From assembly GCF_900102335.1 (NCBI RefSeq), contig NZ_FNBM01000001.1, positions 620,001-684,000 of the forward strand: a stretch of 64,000 bases of DNA, read 5' to 3'. The notes beneath the pieces were generated by a model. That model made no database searches and was not told the DNA's origin. It saw only the letters and a list, made by a program, of their open reading frames with translations. Below are positions 18,008-26,856 of this stretch, piece after piece (positions within the stretch are counted from its first letter, which is position 1; each line of letters starts with the position of its first letter). The stretch is from Phytopseudomonas seleniipraecipitans (lineage in GTDB: Bacteria > Pseudomonadota > Gammaproteobacteria > Pseudomonadales > Pseudomonadaceae). Made by a program: the position numbers and the translations under genes.

Positions 18008-18027
18008 ATATCGAGAAATAGCGATAT
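18008..18027. promoter_or_regulatory. ArsR operator copy 3, upstream of the oxidoreductase
   Basis: ATATCGAGAAATAGCGATAT, the same half-sites and 8-base spacer as copies 1 and 2. It lies 27 bases before the oxidoreductase ATG, with an AACGAGGAAT ribosome site between. Confidence 0.7.
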
Positions 18028-18054
18028 CTAATTTAAACGAAACGAGGAATTACC

Positions 18055-19029
18055 ATGAAAGCGATGATCCTTACCTCATTTGGCGGCCCCCAATCATTCG
18101 AGCTGCGCGAGGTGCCCAAGCCGGTTCCGCAAGCGGGACAAGTTCTGGTCCGTGTCCACGCCACCTCCATCAACCCTCTGGATTTCCAGGTCCGCCGTGG
18201 TGACTATGCCGATCTGGTGCAGCTGCCGACGATTACCGGGCATGACGTGTCGGGGGTAGTCGAAGAAGTCGGGCCGGGCGTGACGAGCTTCGTGCCTGGC
18301 GACGAAGTCTGGTACACCCCGCAGATTTTTGATGGCCCTGGTAGCTACGCCGAGTACCACGTGGCGTCGGAAAGCATTGTCGGTAAGAAGCCTGCTTCGC
18401 TGAGCCATCTCGAAGCGGCCACCCTGACCCTGGTTGGCGGCACGGCCTGGGAAGCTCTGGTCGTGCGTGCAGGACTGCGAGTGGGGGAAAGCATCCTGGT
18501 GCACGGCGGCGCGGGAGGCGTCGGCCATGTGGCGATCCAGTTGGCAAAAGCGATAGGCGCGCGAGTATTCACCACCGTGCGCGAAGAGAACTTTGAGTTC
18601 GCGCGCAGCATGGGTGCCGACGTGCTCATTGATTACACAACGGAGGATTACGTCGAGGCCGTTCTGCGCGAAACCGGTGGCCGCGGTGTGGACGTGGTGT
18701 TCGACACCATTGGCGGCGACACCTTGACCCGTAGTCCCGATGCGCTCGCACAACTGGGCCGCGTGGTCTCGATTGTGGACATTGCAAAGCCACAGAACCT
18801 CGTTCAGGCGTGGGGCAAGAACGCCAGTTATCACTTCGTTTTCACCCGACAGAACCGCGGCAAGCTTGATGAGTTGAGTGCGTTGATCGAGCGCGGTCAG
18901 CTACGGCCACATGTCGGCGCGGTCTATTCGCTTGCTGACCTTGCGCTGGCACATGCCCGCCTGGAAAGCCCCAACAATGGCCTCAAGGGAAAAATCGCGA
19001 TTGCCATCGAGCCATCGCTCCTCCCGTAA
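18055..19029 (+). CDS. NADP-dependent quinone oxidoreductase-like protein (zinc-independent MDR family)
   Basis: 324 aa medium-chain dehydrogenase/reductase. The N-terminal GroES-like domain (about 1-120) includes [15 protein letters not shown] and [15 protein letters not shown]. The nucleotide-binding domain carries [25 protein letters not shown] (about 150-175). The structural-zinc cysteines are absent, as in quinone oxidoreductases. It is under the third ATATCG-N8-CGATAT operator and is followed by an antibiotic biosynthesis monooxygenase-like gene 37 bases later. The pair likely handles a quinone or other electrophile; the substrate is unknown. Confidence 0.9.
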   Translation: MKAMILTSFGGPQSFELREVPKPVPQAGQVLVRVHATSINPLDFQVRRGDYADLVQLPTITGHDVSGVVEEVGPGVTSFVPGDEVWYTPQIFDGPGSYAEYHVASESIVGKKPASLSHLEAATLTLVGGTAWEALVVRAGLRVGESILVHGGAGGVGHVAIQLAKAIGARVFTTVREENFEFARSMGADVLIDYTTEDYVEAVLRETGGRGVDVVFDTIGGDTLTRSPDALAQLGRVVSIVDIAKPQNLVQAWGKNASYHFVFTRQNRGKLDELSALIERGQLRPHVGAVYSLADLALAHARLESPNNGLKGKIAIAIEPSLLP

Positions 19030-19066
19030 CAGCACGTAGCTGCCCACGTCATTTTTGGAGAACGCC

Positions 19067-19399
19067 ATGATTTATGAAATTGCTCTGCTGCCTGTTCACA
19101 AACAACACATTGAACAGTTCAAACGTGTATTCGCCGAGGTTGCTCCGTTGCTCCAGCGCGCAACGGGTTACGACGGCCACATGCTCGCGAAAGGGATCGA
19201 GACACCCGAGCACCTCAACTTGATCGTGCGCTGGCGATCACTCAATGATCACCTCAGCTTCGAGGCGAGCGAAGACCATCGGGTGTTCATGCTGGGTCTG
19301 GAGGAATATTTCTCCGCAGAGCCAACCGTCTACCACATTGAGGGTGCAGCGTTTATCACCGGCGAACAGGCTGACCAGAGCAATGCCTTTGGCAGCTGA
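19067..19399 (+). CDS. Antibiotic biosynthesis monooxygenase (ABM)-fold protein
   Basis: 110 aa from the ATG at 19067, with TTTTGGAG upstream. A dimeric alpha-beta barrel of the ABM type is suggested by the pattern EIALLPVHKQHIEQFKRVFAE, GYDGHMLAKGIETPEHLNLIVRW, and FMLGLEEYFSAEPTVYHIE. Such proteins oxygenate or bind quinol-like compounds, which suits a partnership with the upstream oxidoreductase. The gene is last in the ArsR-controlled operon. Confidence 0.8.
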   Translation: MIYEIALLPVHKQHIEQFKRVFAEVAPLLQRATGYDGHMLAKGIETPEHLNLIVRWRSLNDHLSFEASEDHRVFMLGLEEYFSAEPTVYHIEGAAFITGEQADQSNAFGS

Positions 19400-19486
19400 T
19401 GGGGCATTGCTGGTTTGCTTTAAAGGGTCTGTCGTTGTGAGCTATAGGCAACTTGATGCGGGTAATTGGTAGTGGTTGTGATCGAT

Positions 19487-19519
19487 CTGACAGCCCCGCT
19501 TGCAGTCCGGGGCTGTCAG
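19487..19519 (+). terminator. Hairpin downstream of the ABM gene
   Basis: CTGACAGCCCCG pairs with CGGGGCTGTCAG around a 9-base loop. No T run follows, so it may be a Rho-independent terminator of weak type or a transcript-stabilising hairpin. The rest of 19400-19722 has no gene. Confidence 0.5.
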
Positions 19520-19722
19520 GTCAAACCCAGTTATTCAGGGCGCTGACTGCTTGCGGCTAGCCGCATGAGGCCCAGAGCAAAAGACTGCGCCGACCGGCTG
19601 CTGCTGGCGAAAGTCGCCGCTCTCGATAGCCCGCTCCGCCACCGTCCCTCGGCCGCCTGGCCTGCACGCGCAGGGGTGTAATCTGCGACAATCGCATCTT
19701 TATCCGCGACTGCCCGAGCCTG

Positions 19723-22700
19723 ATGACTGACGCCCCCTTCGATTTCGCTGCGCTGCAGAAGAACCTCGACCACGCCATGATTACCGACCGCCATCGCCTG
19801 CGGCGGCAGTTGCATGAGCTGCAGAAAAAGCCCGACGACGCCAAGCAGGCGCAGTGGCTGGAGCGCTTTCAGGCGTCCTGCGCCAAGGTCGAGGCGCGGC
19901 GCTTGAGTGTGCCGGTAATGCGTTACGACGACGCGTTGCCGATCGCGGCCAAGCGCGACGAGATCAAGGCCGCGTTGGAAAAGCACCAGGTCCTGGTGAT
20001 CGCCGGCGAGACCGGTTCGGGCAAGACCACTCAGTTACCGAAGATCTGCCTGGAGATCGGTCGTGGTCAGCACGGCCTGATCGGCCATACCCAGCCGCGG
20101 CGTTTGGCGGCGCGCAGTGTGGCGACACGGGTGGCCGAGGAGATCGGCACGCCGTTGGGCGAACTGGTCGGCTATCAGGTGCGTTTCGAGGACCAGAGCA
20201 AGGACACGTCGCTGATCAAGCTGATGACCGACGGCATTCTGCTCGCTGAAACCCAGCACGACCGTTTTCTGGAGAAGTACGACACTATCATCGTCGACGA
20301 GGCCCACGAACGCAGTCTCAACATCGACTTCCTGCTCGGTTACCTGAAAACCCTGCTGCCGCGCCGACCCGACCTCAAGGTGATCATCACCTCGGCGACC
20401 ATCGACCTGGAGCGCTTCTCCAAGCACTTTGGCGGGGACGGGATGCCGGATGCGCCTATCGTCGAGGTCTCCGGGCGCACCTATCCGGTGGAAACCTGGT
20501 ACCGGCCGCTGGCTGCCGAGGTGGACGAGGAAGGTGAGCGCCTGCTCGATGACCTCACCGTCGATCAGGGCATTCTCGCTGCGCTGGACGAGATCGACGC
20601 CCATGAGAAAAGTGTCGGTCAGCGCCCCGGCGACGTGTTGATCTTCCTGCCGGGCGAGCGCGAGATTCGTGACGCTGCAGAAGTGCTGCGCAAGGCCAAC
20701 CTGCGCTTCACCGAAGTGCTGCCCTTGTATGCGCGGCTGACGCCGGCCGAGCAGCAGAAGATTTTCGCGCCCATGGCCGGGCGCAAGATCGTGCTGGCCA
20801 CCAACGTCGCGGAAACCTCGTTGACGGTGCCCGGCATTCGTTACGTGATCGACAGCGGTACCGCGCGCATCAGTCGTTACAGCTACCGCGCCAAGGTGCA
20901 GCGCCTGCCCATCGAGGCGGTTTCCCAGGCCAGCGCCAACCAGCGCAAGGGCCGTTGCGGGCGGGTCGAGCCGGGCATCTGCGTGCGCTTGTACAGCGAG
21001 GAGGATTTCCTCGGTCGGCCGGCATTTACCGATCCGGAAATCCTGCGTACCAACCTGGCGGCGGTGATCCTGCAGATGCTGCACCTGCGGCTGGGCAGCA
21101 TCGAGGATTTCCCCTTCATCGAGCCGCCGGATGGCAAGGCCATCAGCGATGGTTTCAACCTGCTGCAGGAGCTGTCCGCGGTCAATCGCGAAGGGCAACT
21201 GACCCCGCTGGGCCGCCAACTGGCGCGCCTGCCCATCGATCCGCGCCTGGGCCGCATGGTGCTCGAGGCGGCCAAGCTCGGCAGCCTGCCAGAACTGCTG
21301 ATCGTCGCCAGCGCCCTGTCGGTGCAGGACCCGCGTGAGCGGCCGATGGACCGTCAGCAGGCGGCTGATCAGGCCCATGCGCAGTGGAAGGATGTGGATT
21401 CCGACTTCGCCGCGCTGATCAACCTGTGGCGCGGCTTCGAGGAGAAACGCCAGGAGCTCGGTTCCAATCCGCTGCGCAGCTGGTGCAAGAAGAACTTCCT
21501 CAACTACATGCGCCTGCGCGAGTGGCGTGATGCCCACCGCCAGTTGGTACTGCTGGCCAAGGATCTGCAACTGGCGCCCGGCAAGTCATCAGCTTCCCAA
21601 ACTCATGACGTGGGTAGGGCGGACAACGCCGCAGGCTTGTCCGCCAAGGTGGACGGCTCCGGCAGTACGCCCTACGAGAAAGGCGAGCGTGCCGCGCCGA
21701 CCACCGACACCAAGGTCAATGTGATCCTGCGCGAGCAGGCCGAGGCCAGCGAAGCCGCGCAGCGCGCCAAGGGCTACGCGGCCGTGCACAAGGCGATCCT
21801 CAGCGGCCTGCTCAGCCAGATCGGCCAGAAGACCGAGGAGGGCGACTTCCTGGGTGCCCGCCAGCGGCGCTTCTGGGTGCATCCGTCGTCGGTGATCGGC
21901 CGCAAGAAGCCCAACTGGATCATGGCCGCCGAGCTGGTCGAGACCACCAAGCTGTTCGCCCGCCAGGTCGCCAAGATCGAGCCGGACTGGATCGAGCCGC
22001 TGGCCGGTCACCTGATCAAGAAGAACCACTTCGAGCCGCACTGGGAGAAGAAGCGCGGCCAGGTTGTGGCGTACGAGCAAGTCACCCTGTACGGCATGAT
22101 CATTGTCGGTCGTCGCCCCGTGCATTACGGGCCCATCGACCCGCTGGCGTCCCGTGAACTGTTCATCCGCGAGGGGCTGGTGCGTGGCGAAATCAACAGC
22201 CGCACCAAGTGCCTGAGCGCCAACCGCGTGCTGCTGGAAAAGCTCGACGAACTGGAAGCCAAGGCGCGCCGCCGCGACATTCTCGCCGACGAGGAAACCC
22301 TGTTCGCCTACTACGAGGCGCGCATTCCCCAGGACATCTACCAGACCGCGACCTTCGAGAGCTGGTACAAGCGTGAGAGCGCCAAGGATCCGCAGCTGCT
22401 GATGATGCGCGAGGAGGATGTGCTGGCCCGCGAGGCGCTGGAAGTCACCGCGACCCAGTATCCGGATACCTTGCACATCGGCGAGCTGCAGCTGCCGCTG
22501 ACCTACCACTTCGAGCCCAATCACCCGCGCGACGGCGTGACCCTGCGGGTGCCCGCGCCGCTGCTGCCACAGTTGCCGGGCGAGCGCCTGGAGTGGCTGG
22601 TGCCGGGGCTGATCGAGGCCAAGGCTATCGACCTGGTGCGCGGCCTGCCCAAGGCGCTGCGCAAGAACTTCGTGCCGGTGCCAGACTTCGTCGGCGCGGC

Positions 22701-23826
22701 GCTGAGCAAGCTGACCTTCGGCCAGGGCAGCCTGCCGGAAAGCCTCGGTCGCGAACTGCAACGCATGACCGGCGCGCGGATCAGTGAAGAGGCATGGGTC
22801 GAGGCGACCCGCCAGCTCGAACACCACCTGAAGATGAACATCGAAGTGGTCGACACCCACGGCAAGCCCCTCGGCGAAGGCCGCGACCTGGCCGAACTGA
22901 CCGCGCGCTTCGCCGAGGCCAGCCAGGCTGCGTTGGCCATCCCGCAGACCGACAAAGTGCAGAAACCGGTGGAGGCCAAGGGCTTCGCCCAGGTCGCCGA
23001 GAAGACCCAGCAGAAGGTCGCCGGGCTTTCCATGACCGTGTTCCCGGCGCTGGTGGAAGAGGGGGGGATAGTCAAAGAGGGACGCTTCCCGACCCAGGCC
23101 GAAGCCGAGTTCCAGCACCGCCGCGCCCTGCAGCGCCTGTTGCTGCAACAGCTGGCGGAGCCTGCCAAGTTCCTGCGCGGCAAATTGCCGGGGCTGACCG
23201 AACTGGGCCTGCTTCACCGCGACCTGGGCCGAGTCGATGCGCTGGTCGAAGACATCCTGCTGGCCAGCCTCGACAGCTGCATCCTCGAAGGCGAACAGCC
23301 GCTACCGCGCGACGGCGCCGCATTGGCCGCCCTGGCTGAGAAGAAACGCGGCGCCTGGGCTGACCACGCCGAGCGGCTGGCGCGTTTGACCCTGGAAATT
23401 CTCAAGCTCTGGCACGGGCTGCAGAAGCGCTTCAAGGGCAAGATCGACCTGGCCCAGGCCGTGGCGCTCAACGACATCAAGGCGCAGCTCGGCAATCTGG
23501 TGTATCCCGGCTTCGTGCGTGAAACGCCGGGCGAATGGCTCAAGGAAGTGCCGCGCTACCTCAAGGCCATCGAACAACGCTTCGACAAGATCGCCGCGCA
23601 ACTGCAGCGCGACCGGGTGTGGAGCGGCGAGTTGGCGGGCTACTGGGAGCAGTACCAAGCACGCCTCGGCAAGCACCTGCAGGAAGGCAAGCGCGATCCC
23701 AACCTGACGCTCTATCGCTGGATGCTCGAGGAGTACCGCGTGTCGCTGTTCGCCCAGCAACTGGGCACTAAGATGGCGGTGTCGGACAAGCGCCTGAGCA
23801 AGCAGTGGAGCCAGGTCGAGGGTTGA
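19723..23826 (+). CDS. hrpA: ATP-dependent RNA helicase HrpA
   Basis: DEAH-box helicase of 1367 aa. Motif I GETGSGKTT is at 95-103, motif II DEAH at 192-195, motif III SAT in IITSATID, and motif VI QRKGRCGR follows. The helicase-associated and OB regions and a long C-terminal DUF3418 domain match HrpA, which rescues stalled ribosomes on mRNA in E. coli. It is a little longer than the E. coli protein (about 1300). Residues about 622-660 form an unusual low-complexity loop (GKSSASQTHDVGRADNAAG) that coincides with a REP-like DNA hairpin at 21614-21675. The frame stays open through it. Monocistronic. Confidence 0.96.
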   Translation: MTDAPFDFAALQKNLDHAMITDRHRLRRQLHELQKKPDDAKQAQWLERFQASCAKVEARRLSVPVMRYDDALPIAAKRDEIKAALEKHQVLVIAGETGSGKTTQLPKICLEIGRGQHGLIGHTQPRRLAARSVATRVAEEIGTPLGELVGYQVRFEDQSKDTSLIKLMTDGILLAETQHDRFLEKYDTIIVDEAHERSLNIDFLLGYLKTLLPRRPDLKVIITSATIDLERFSKHFGGDGMPDAPIVEVSGRTYPVETWYRPLAAEVDEEGERLLDDLTVDQGILAALDEIDAHEKSVGQRPGDVLIFLPGEREIRDAAEVLRKANLRFTEVLPLYARLTPAEQQKIFAPMAGRKIVLATNVAETSLTVPGIRYVIDSGTARISRYSYRAKVQRLPIEAVSQASANQRKGRCGRVEPGICVRLYSEEDFLGRPAFTDPEILRTNLAAVILQMLHLRLGSIEDFPFIEPPDGKAISDGFNLLQELSAVNREGQLTPLGRQLARLPIDPRLGRMVLEAAKLGSLPELLIVASALSVQDPRERPMDRQQAADQAHAQWKDVDSDFAALINLWRGFEEKRQELGSNPLRSWCKKNFLNYMRLREWRDAHRQLVLLAKDLQLAPGKSSASQTHDVGRADNAAGLSAKVDGSGSTPYEKGERAAPTTDTKVNVILREQAEASEAAQRAKGYAAVHKAILSGLLSQIGQKTEEGDFLGARQRRFWVHPSSVIGRKKPNWIMAAELVETTKLFARQVAKIEPDWIEPLAGHLIKKNHFEPHWEKKRGQVVAYEQVTLYGMIIVGRRPVHYGPIDPLASRELFIREGLVRGEINSRTKCLSANRVLLEKLDELEAKARRRDILADEETLFAYYEARIPQDIYQTATFESWYKRESAKDPQLLMMREEDVLAREALEVTATQYPDTLHIGELQLPLTYHFEPNHPRDGVTLRVPAPLLPQLPGERLEWLVPGLIEAKAIDLVRGLPKALRKNFVPVPDFVGAALSKLTFGQGSLPESLGRELQRMTGARISEEAWVEATRQLEHHLKMNIEVVDTHGKPLGEGRDLAELTARFAEASQAALAIPQTDKVQKPVEAKGFAQVAEKTQQKVAGLSMTVFPALVEEGGIVKEGRFPTQAEAEFQHRRALQRLLLQQLAEPAKFLRGKLPGLTELGLLHRDLGRVDALVEDILLASLDSCILEGEQPLPRDGAALAALAEKKRGAWADHAERLARLTLEILKLWHGLQKRFKGKIDLAQAVALNDIKAQLGNLVYPGFVRETPGEWLKEVPRYLKAIEQRFDKIAAQLQRDRVWSGELAGYWEQYQARLGKHLQEGKRDPNLTLYRWMLEEYRVSLFAQQLGTKMAVSDKRLSKQWSQVEG
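21614..21675. repeat. REP-like element inside the hrpA coding sequence
   Basis: GTAGGGCG at 21614-21621 pairs with CGCCCTAC at 21668-21675, enclosing a GGCGGACAA/TTGTCCGCC stem at 21618-21626 and 21637-21645. The boundary GTAGGGCGGAC and CGCCCTAC match the intergenic REP units near 4734-5125. It is translated in frame. Confidence 0.75.
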
Positions 23827-23867
23827 TGGAGCTTTTGTAGGGATTGGGCGTTTCAGGAGAGAGTTGG

Positions 23868-24752
23868 ATGTCGACATTTGCATGCTCGCTCGTGGTGAAT
23901 GGCCAGCTCTCGGTTGCTGACCGCCAGGAACCACTCGTACCCTGGTGGAGTTTCACCAAAACGGTATTGGCTGCAACCGCGCTGACCCTGGTGCGCGATG
24001 GTTTGCTGTCGCTTGACGAGGTCGTGCTGGGCGGCCCGTTTACGCTGCGGCAACTGCTGAAGCACGAAGCTGGCCTGGCCGATTACGGTGAGCTTGCCGA
24101 CTATCACGCCGCTGTTGCCCGGGGCGACGAGCCCTGGCCAGCCAGCGAAATGCTCGAACGCCTAGACGCAGCGCGTCTGCGTTATCAGCCTGAAGTGGGC
24201 TGGGGTTATTCCAATGTTGGCTATCTGTACGTCGCCAGAATCATTGAGGCACGCACTGCAACTTCGCTGGAGAGCGCCATCCAACAGCGGGTACTACAGC
24301 CGCTCGGCGTAACATCTGTTCGCCTGGCGAAGACGCCTGCCGAATTGGCCGACGTCGATATGGGCAGCGCTGCTGGCTATCACCCTGGTTGGGTTTATCA
24401 CGGGCTGGTGGTCGGCTCGTTGTCCGATGCTGCGTTGCTGCTGGACAGGTTGCTGGGTGGCAGTCTGCTGCCTGCAGAGCTGTTGGCGCAGATGCAGGAA
24501 CGGCGGGTTTTGGGTGGGCCTCTTCCTGGTCGTCCATGGATCGTGGCTGGCTATGCACTGGGTTTGATGCAGGGTGATATCGAGGGGGATATCTTGCTCA
24601 GCGGTCACACCGGGGCTGGCCCGGGCAGCGTGATTGCGGTTTATCGCTGCATCACGGACGCCGGTCCGGCGACCTGCGCGGTATTTCAGAAAGACGCTAA
24701 AGAGGGTGATGTGGAAGCTCACGTGGTCGCCGCGCTTCGTCACTGCCGCTGA
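23868..24752 (+). CDS. Class C beta-lactamase-family serine hydrolase
   Basis: 294 aa from the ATG at 23868, which has CAGGAGAG upstream. The SxxK motif is SFTK near residue 28, the YxN motif is YSN in WGYSNVGYLY near 110, and HTGAGPGS near 250 replaces the KTG box. This pattern is found in esterases and D-aminopeptidase-like relatives more than in true AmpC lactamases. No signal peptide is evident, so a cytoplasmic esterase or peptidase is more likely than resistance. It lies 41 bases after hrpA. Confidence 0.82.
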   Translation: MSTFACSLVVNGQLSVADRQEPLVPWWSFTKTVLAATALTLVRDGLLSLDEVVLGGPFTLRQLLKHEAGLADYGELADYHAAVARGDEPWPASEMLERLDAARLRYQPEVGWGYSNVGYLYVARIIEARTATSLESAIQQRVLQPLGVTSVRLAKTPAELADVDMGSAAGYHPGWVYHGLVVGSLSDAALLLDRLLGGSLLPAELLAQMQERRVLGGPLPGRPWIVAGYALGLMQGDIEGDILLSGHTGAGPGSVIAVYRCITDAGPATCAVFQKDAKEGDVEAHVVAALRHCR

Positions 24753-24762
24753 GACGTTTCTC

Positions 24763-24832
24763 GTAGCCTGGGTCGAGCGCAGCGATACCCAGAGCGATTT
24801 CCCTGGGTGTCGCTGCGCTCGACCCAGGCTAC
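24763..24832. repeat. 70-bp REP-type inverted repeat
   Basis: GTAGCCTGGGTCGAGCGCAG faces its reverse complement CTGCGCTCGACCCAGGCTAC with only small mismatches near the loop. A smaller GGTGGATG/CATCCACC hairpin follows at about 24872-24896. Both sit between convergent genes and probably block transcription in both directions. Confidence 0.7.
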
Positions 24833-24906
24833 GGCGAGTGGAGGGATAACCAGCGTTGCGAGCCAAGTAGGGTGGATGGCGCGTCTTTCATCCACCGTTT
24901 CATCGA

Positions 24907-25812
24907 TCACGCCATATCGCTCTCGCGAAACTCCTCGGCGAGAAAGTCGATCAGCGTACGCACCGATGGCAGCAGGCCACGGCGTGACGGGAAGATGGCG
25001 TGGACGATGCCGCACTTGGGTTCCCAGCCCGGGAGCATTTCCACCAGGGTGCCGGCGTCTAGGTCTTCACGCACCGCGACCCTCGGCACGTGGGCGATAC
25101 CGACGCCGGCCAGGGCGCCATGGCGCAGGGCGATCAGGTCATCGGTGACCATGCGCGGGCGGTGTGTGATGACCCGCTTGGCATTCTCGGGGCCGAGCAG
25201 TTCCCATTGGTACTCACGCTGCGAACCGCCCCAGTGCAGGCTCGGTAGCGTGCCGAGGTCTTCGGGTGAAAAGTCTTTCGGTAACTGCGCCAGAAAATCC
25301 GGGCGGCCCACCAGGCATTGCCGGCTGTTGCCCAGCACCTTCATCACCATGTCGGTGTTCTCCAGCGGCGGGAAGCGCACGCGCAGGGCGATATCGAACC
25401 CCTCGTGGAGCAGGTCGACGCGCCGGTTGGTGCTCTCGATGAACAACTCCACGGCCGGGTAGCGCAGCATGAAGCGGGTCAGCATCGGCCCGACCCAGGA
25501 GTTGAGCAGGGTGGTCGGGCAGGCCAGGCGCACCAGGCCACGGGGCTCGGCGAGGTTACGTTCGATCACCTCGGCGGCGCCTTCCGCCTCCACACGCATG
25601 GCCACGCAGCGCTGGTAGTACGCCTGGCCTATCTCGGTCAGCGAGCAATGCCGACTGGTGCGGTGCAGCAGGCGCACGCCGAGGCGTTCTTCGAGCAGGG
25701 CGATGCGCCGGCTCAGTTTCGATTTGGGGATATCCAGTGCACGCCCGGCCGGTGCGAAGCCGCCGTGCTCCACCACCTGGGTAAAGTAATAGAGCGTGTT
25801 CAGATCTTCCAT
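24907..25812 (-). CDS. LysR-family transcriptional regulator
   Basis: 301 aa. The N-terminal winged helix spans about 1-60 (MEDLNTLYYFTQVVEHGGFAPAGRALDIPKSKLSRRIALLEERLGVRLLHR), followed by a substrate-binding domain of the CrgA/DsdC-like type. It is divergent from the cysteine hydrolase gene at 25972. The gap holds a dyad CGTTC-N8-GAACG only 9 bases from its start codon. The same dyad occurs before the second hydrolase copy at 54884, so this regulator may govern both. Confidence 0.9.
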   Translation of the reverse strand: MEDLNTLYYFTQVVEHGGFAPAGRALDIPKSKLSRRIALLEERLGVRLLHRTSRHCSLTEIGQAYYQRCVAMRVEAEGAAEVIERNLAEPRGLVRLACPTTLLNSWVGPMLTRFMLRYPAVELFIESTNRRVDLLHEGFDIALRVRFPPLENTDMVMKVLGNSRQCLVGRPDFLAQLPKDFSPEDLGTLPSLHWGGSQREYQWELLGPENAKRVITHRPRMVTDDLIALRHGALAGVGIAHVPRVAVREDLDAGTLVEMLPGWEPKCGIVHAIFPSRRGLLPSVRTLIDFLAEEFRESDMA

Positions 25813-25820
25813 AAATTATC

Positions 25821-25838
25821 CGTTCTAATAATGGAACG
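25821..25838. promoter_or_regulatory. Putative LysR-type dyad upstream of hydrolase copy 1
   Basis: CGTTCTAATAATGGAACG has 5-bp inverted half-sites. The half-sites and the 18-bp total length recur at 54732-54749 in front of the second hydrolase copy, although the central bases differ. Confidence 0.55.
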
Positions 25839-25971
25839 CTGTGGGCGATTTTTGCCGTCTGGTGCGCGAAGGGTGTCGAATTTAATCTTTATCACACGCA
25901 GCGACAACTGCACGACACCAACCAATTCCAGCCGAACGAATCGGCAGCTCACTAAAATCGAGGACCGCGCC

Positions 25972-26604
25972 ATGACCACTTCCTACACCTACAACCGCCT
26001 GGACAAAGACAACGCTGCCGTTCTGCTGGTCGATCACCAGGCCGGTCTGCTCTCCCTGGTGCGCGATATCGAGCCGGACAAGTTCAAGAACAACGTGCTG
26101 GCCCTGGCTGACCTGGCCAAGTTCTTCAACCTGCCGACTATCCTCACCACCAGCTTCGAAACTGGCCCCAACGGCCCGCTGGTACCCGAGCTGAAGGAGA
26201 TGTTCCCGGACGCGCCGTACATTGCTCGCCCTGGCCAGATCAACGCCTGGGACAACGAAGATTTCGTCAAGGCGATCAAGGCCACTGGTAAGAAGCAGCT
26301 GATCATCGCCGGCGTGGTGACCGAAGTCTGCGTGGCGTTCCCGGCGCTCTCGGCCCTGGAAGAAGGCTTCGACGTGTTCGTGGTGACCGATGCCTCGGGC
26401 ACGTTCAATCAGATCACCCGTGACGCCGCCTGGAACCGCATGGCGGCAGCCGGTGCGCAACTGATGAACTGGTTCGGCGTGGCGTGTGAGCTGCACCGCG
26501 ACTGGCGCAATGATGTGGAAGGGCTGGCGAAGATCTGCTCCGACCACATCCCGGACTACCGCAACCTGATGACCAGCTACAACGCGCTGACTGGCAACAA
26601 ATAA
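25972..26604 (+). CDS. Isochorismatase-fold cysteine hydrolase (YcaC-like), copy 1
   Basis: 210 aa from the ATG at 25972. The isochorismatase-like fold shows the catalytic Asp in LLVDHQAG (near 21) and the nucleophile Cys in GVVTEVCVAFPAL (near 118), with a Lys in ATGKKQ between. YcaC and similar proteins hydrolyse amides or imidates; the true substrate is not known. It is divergent from a LysR gene. It is nearly identical to the gene at 54884 (four of 210 residues differ, three of them near the ends or in loops), and the upstream 140 bases are also conserved. A strong hairpin terminator follows. Confidence 0.92.
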   Translation: MTTSYTYNRLDKDNAAVLLVDHQAGLLSLVRDIEPDKFKNNVLALADLAKFFNLPTILTTSFETGPNGPLVPELKEMFPDAPYIARPGQINAWDNEDFVKAIKATGKKQLIIAGVVTEVCVAFPALSALEEGFDVFVVTDASGTFNQITRDAAWNRMAAAGAQLMNWFGVACELHRDWRNDVEGLAKICSDHIPDYRNLMTSYNALTGNK

Positions 26605-26616
26605 CGCACCGCTCAT

Positions 26617-26656
26617 ACCCGCAGGCACCTCTCAGGTGTCTGCGGGTGTTTGTTTT
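26617..26656 (+). terminator. Rho-independent terminator after hydrolase copy 1
   Basis: ACCCGCAGGCACCT and AGGTGTCTGCGGGT pair (one G-U) around a 3-base loop, followed by GTTTGTTTTT. Confidence 0.85.
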
Positions 26657-26856
26657 TACCTCAGTCGCTGGCGGCAGGCAGCACCGTCAAATGCGCTGAA
26701 TGGACGGGCTTGTCCGCGTATCTACTTGAGCCGCTGCGCTTGCTCAGACTGATTACCCGCGTGCCTGAGCGCCCCTCCTGACCGTAGGGCCATTTACCCG
26801 AACCTTTCCCGACAGGGTTTCGTCGTACCTGTACAGACCACGTGCAGGAGAGGGGA

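Noticed and set aside
20035..23217. Long minus-strand frames opposite hrpA (511 and 542 aa)
   Set aside because: Both are antisense shadows of a high-GC gene, with His/Gln/Arg-rich composition and no recognisable motif.
23868..24752. Antibiotic-resistance beta-lactamase
   Set aside because: SxxK and YxN are present, but there is no signal peptide and no KTG box. An esterase or peptidase relative is more likely.
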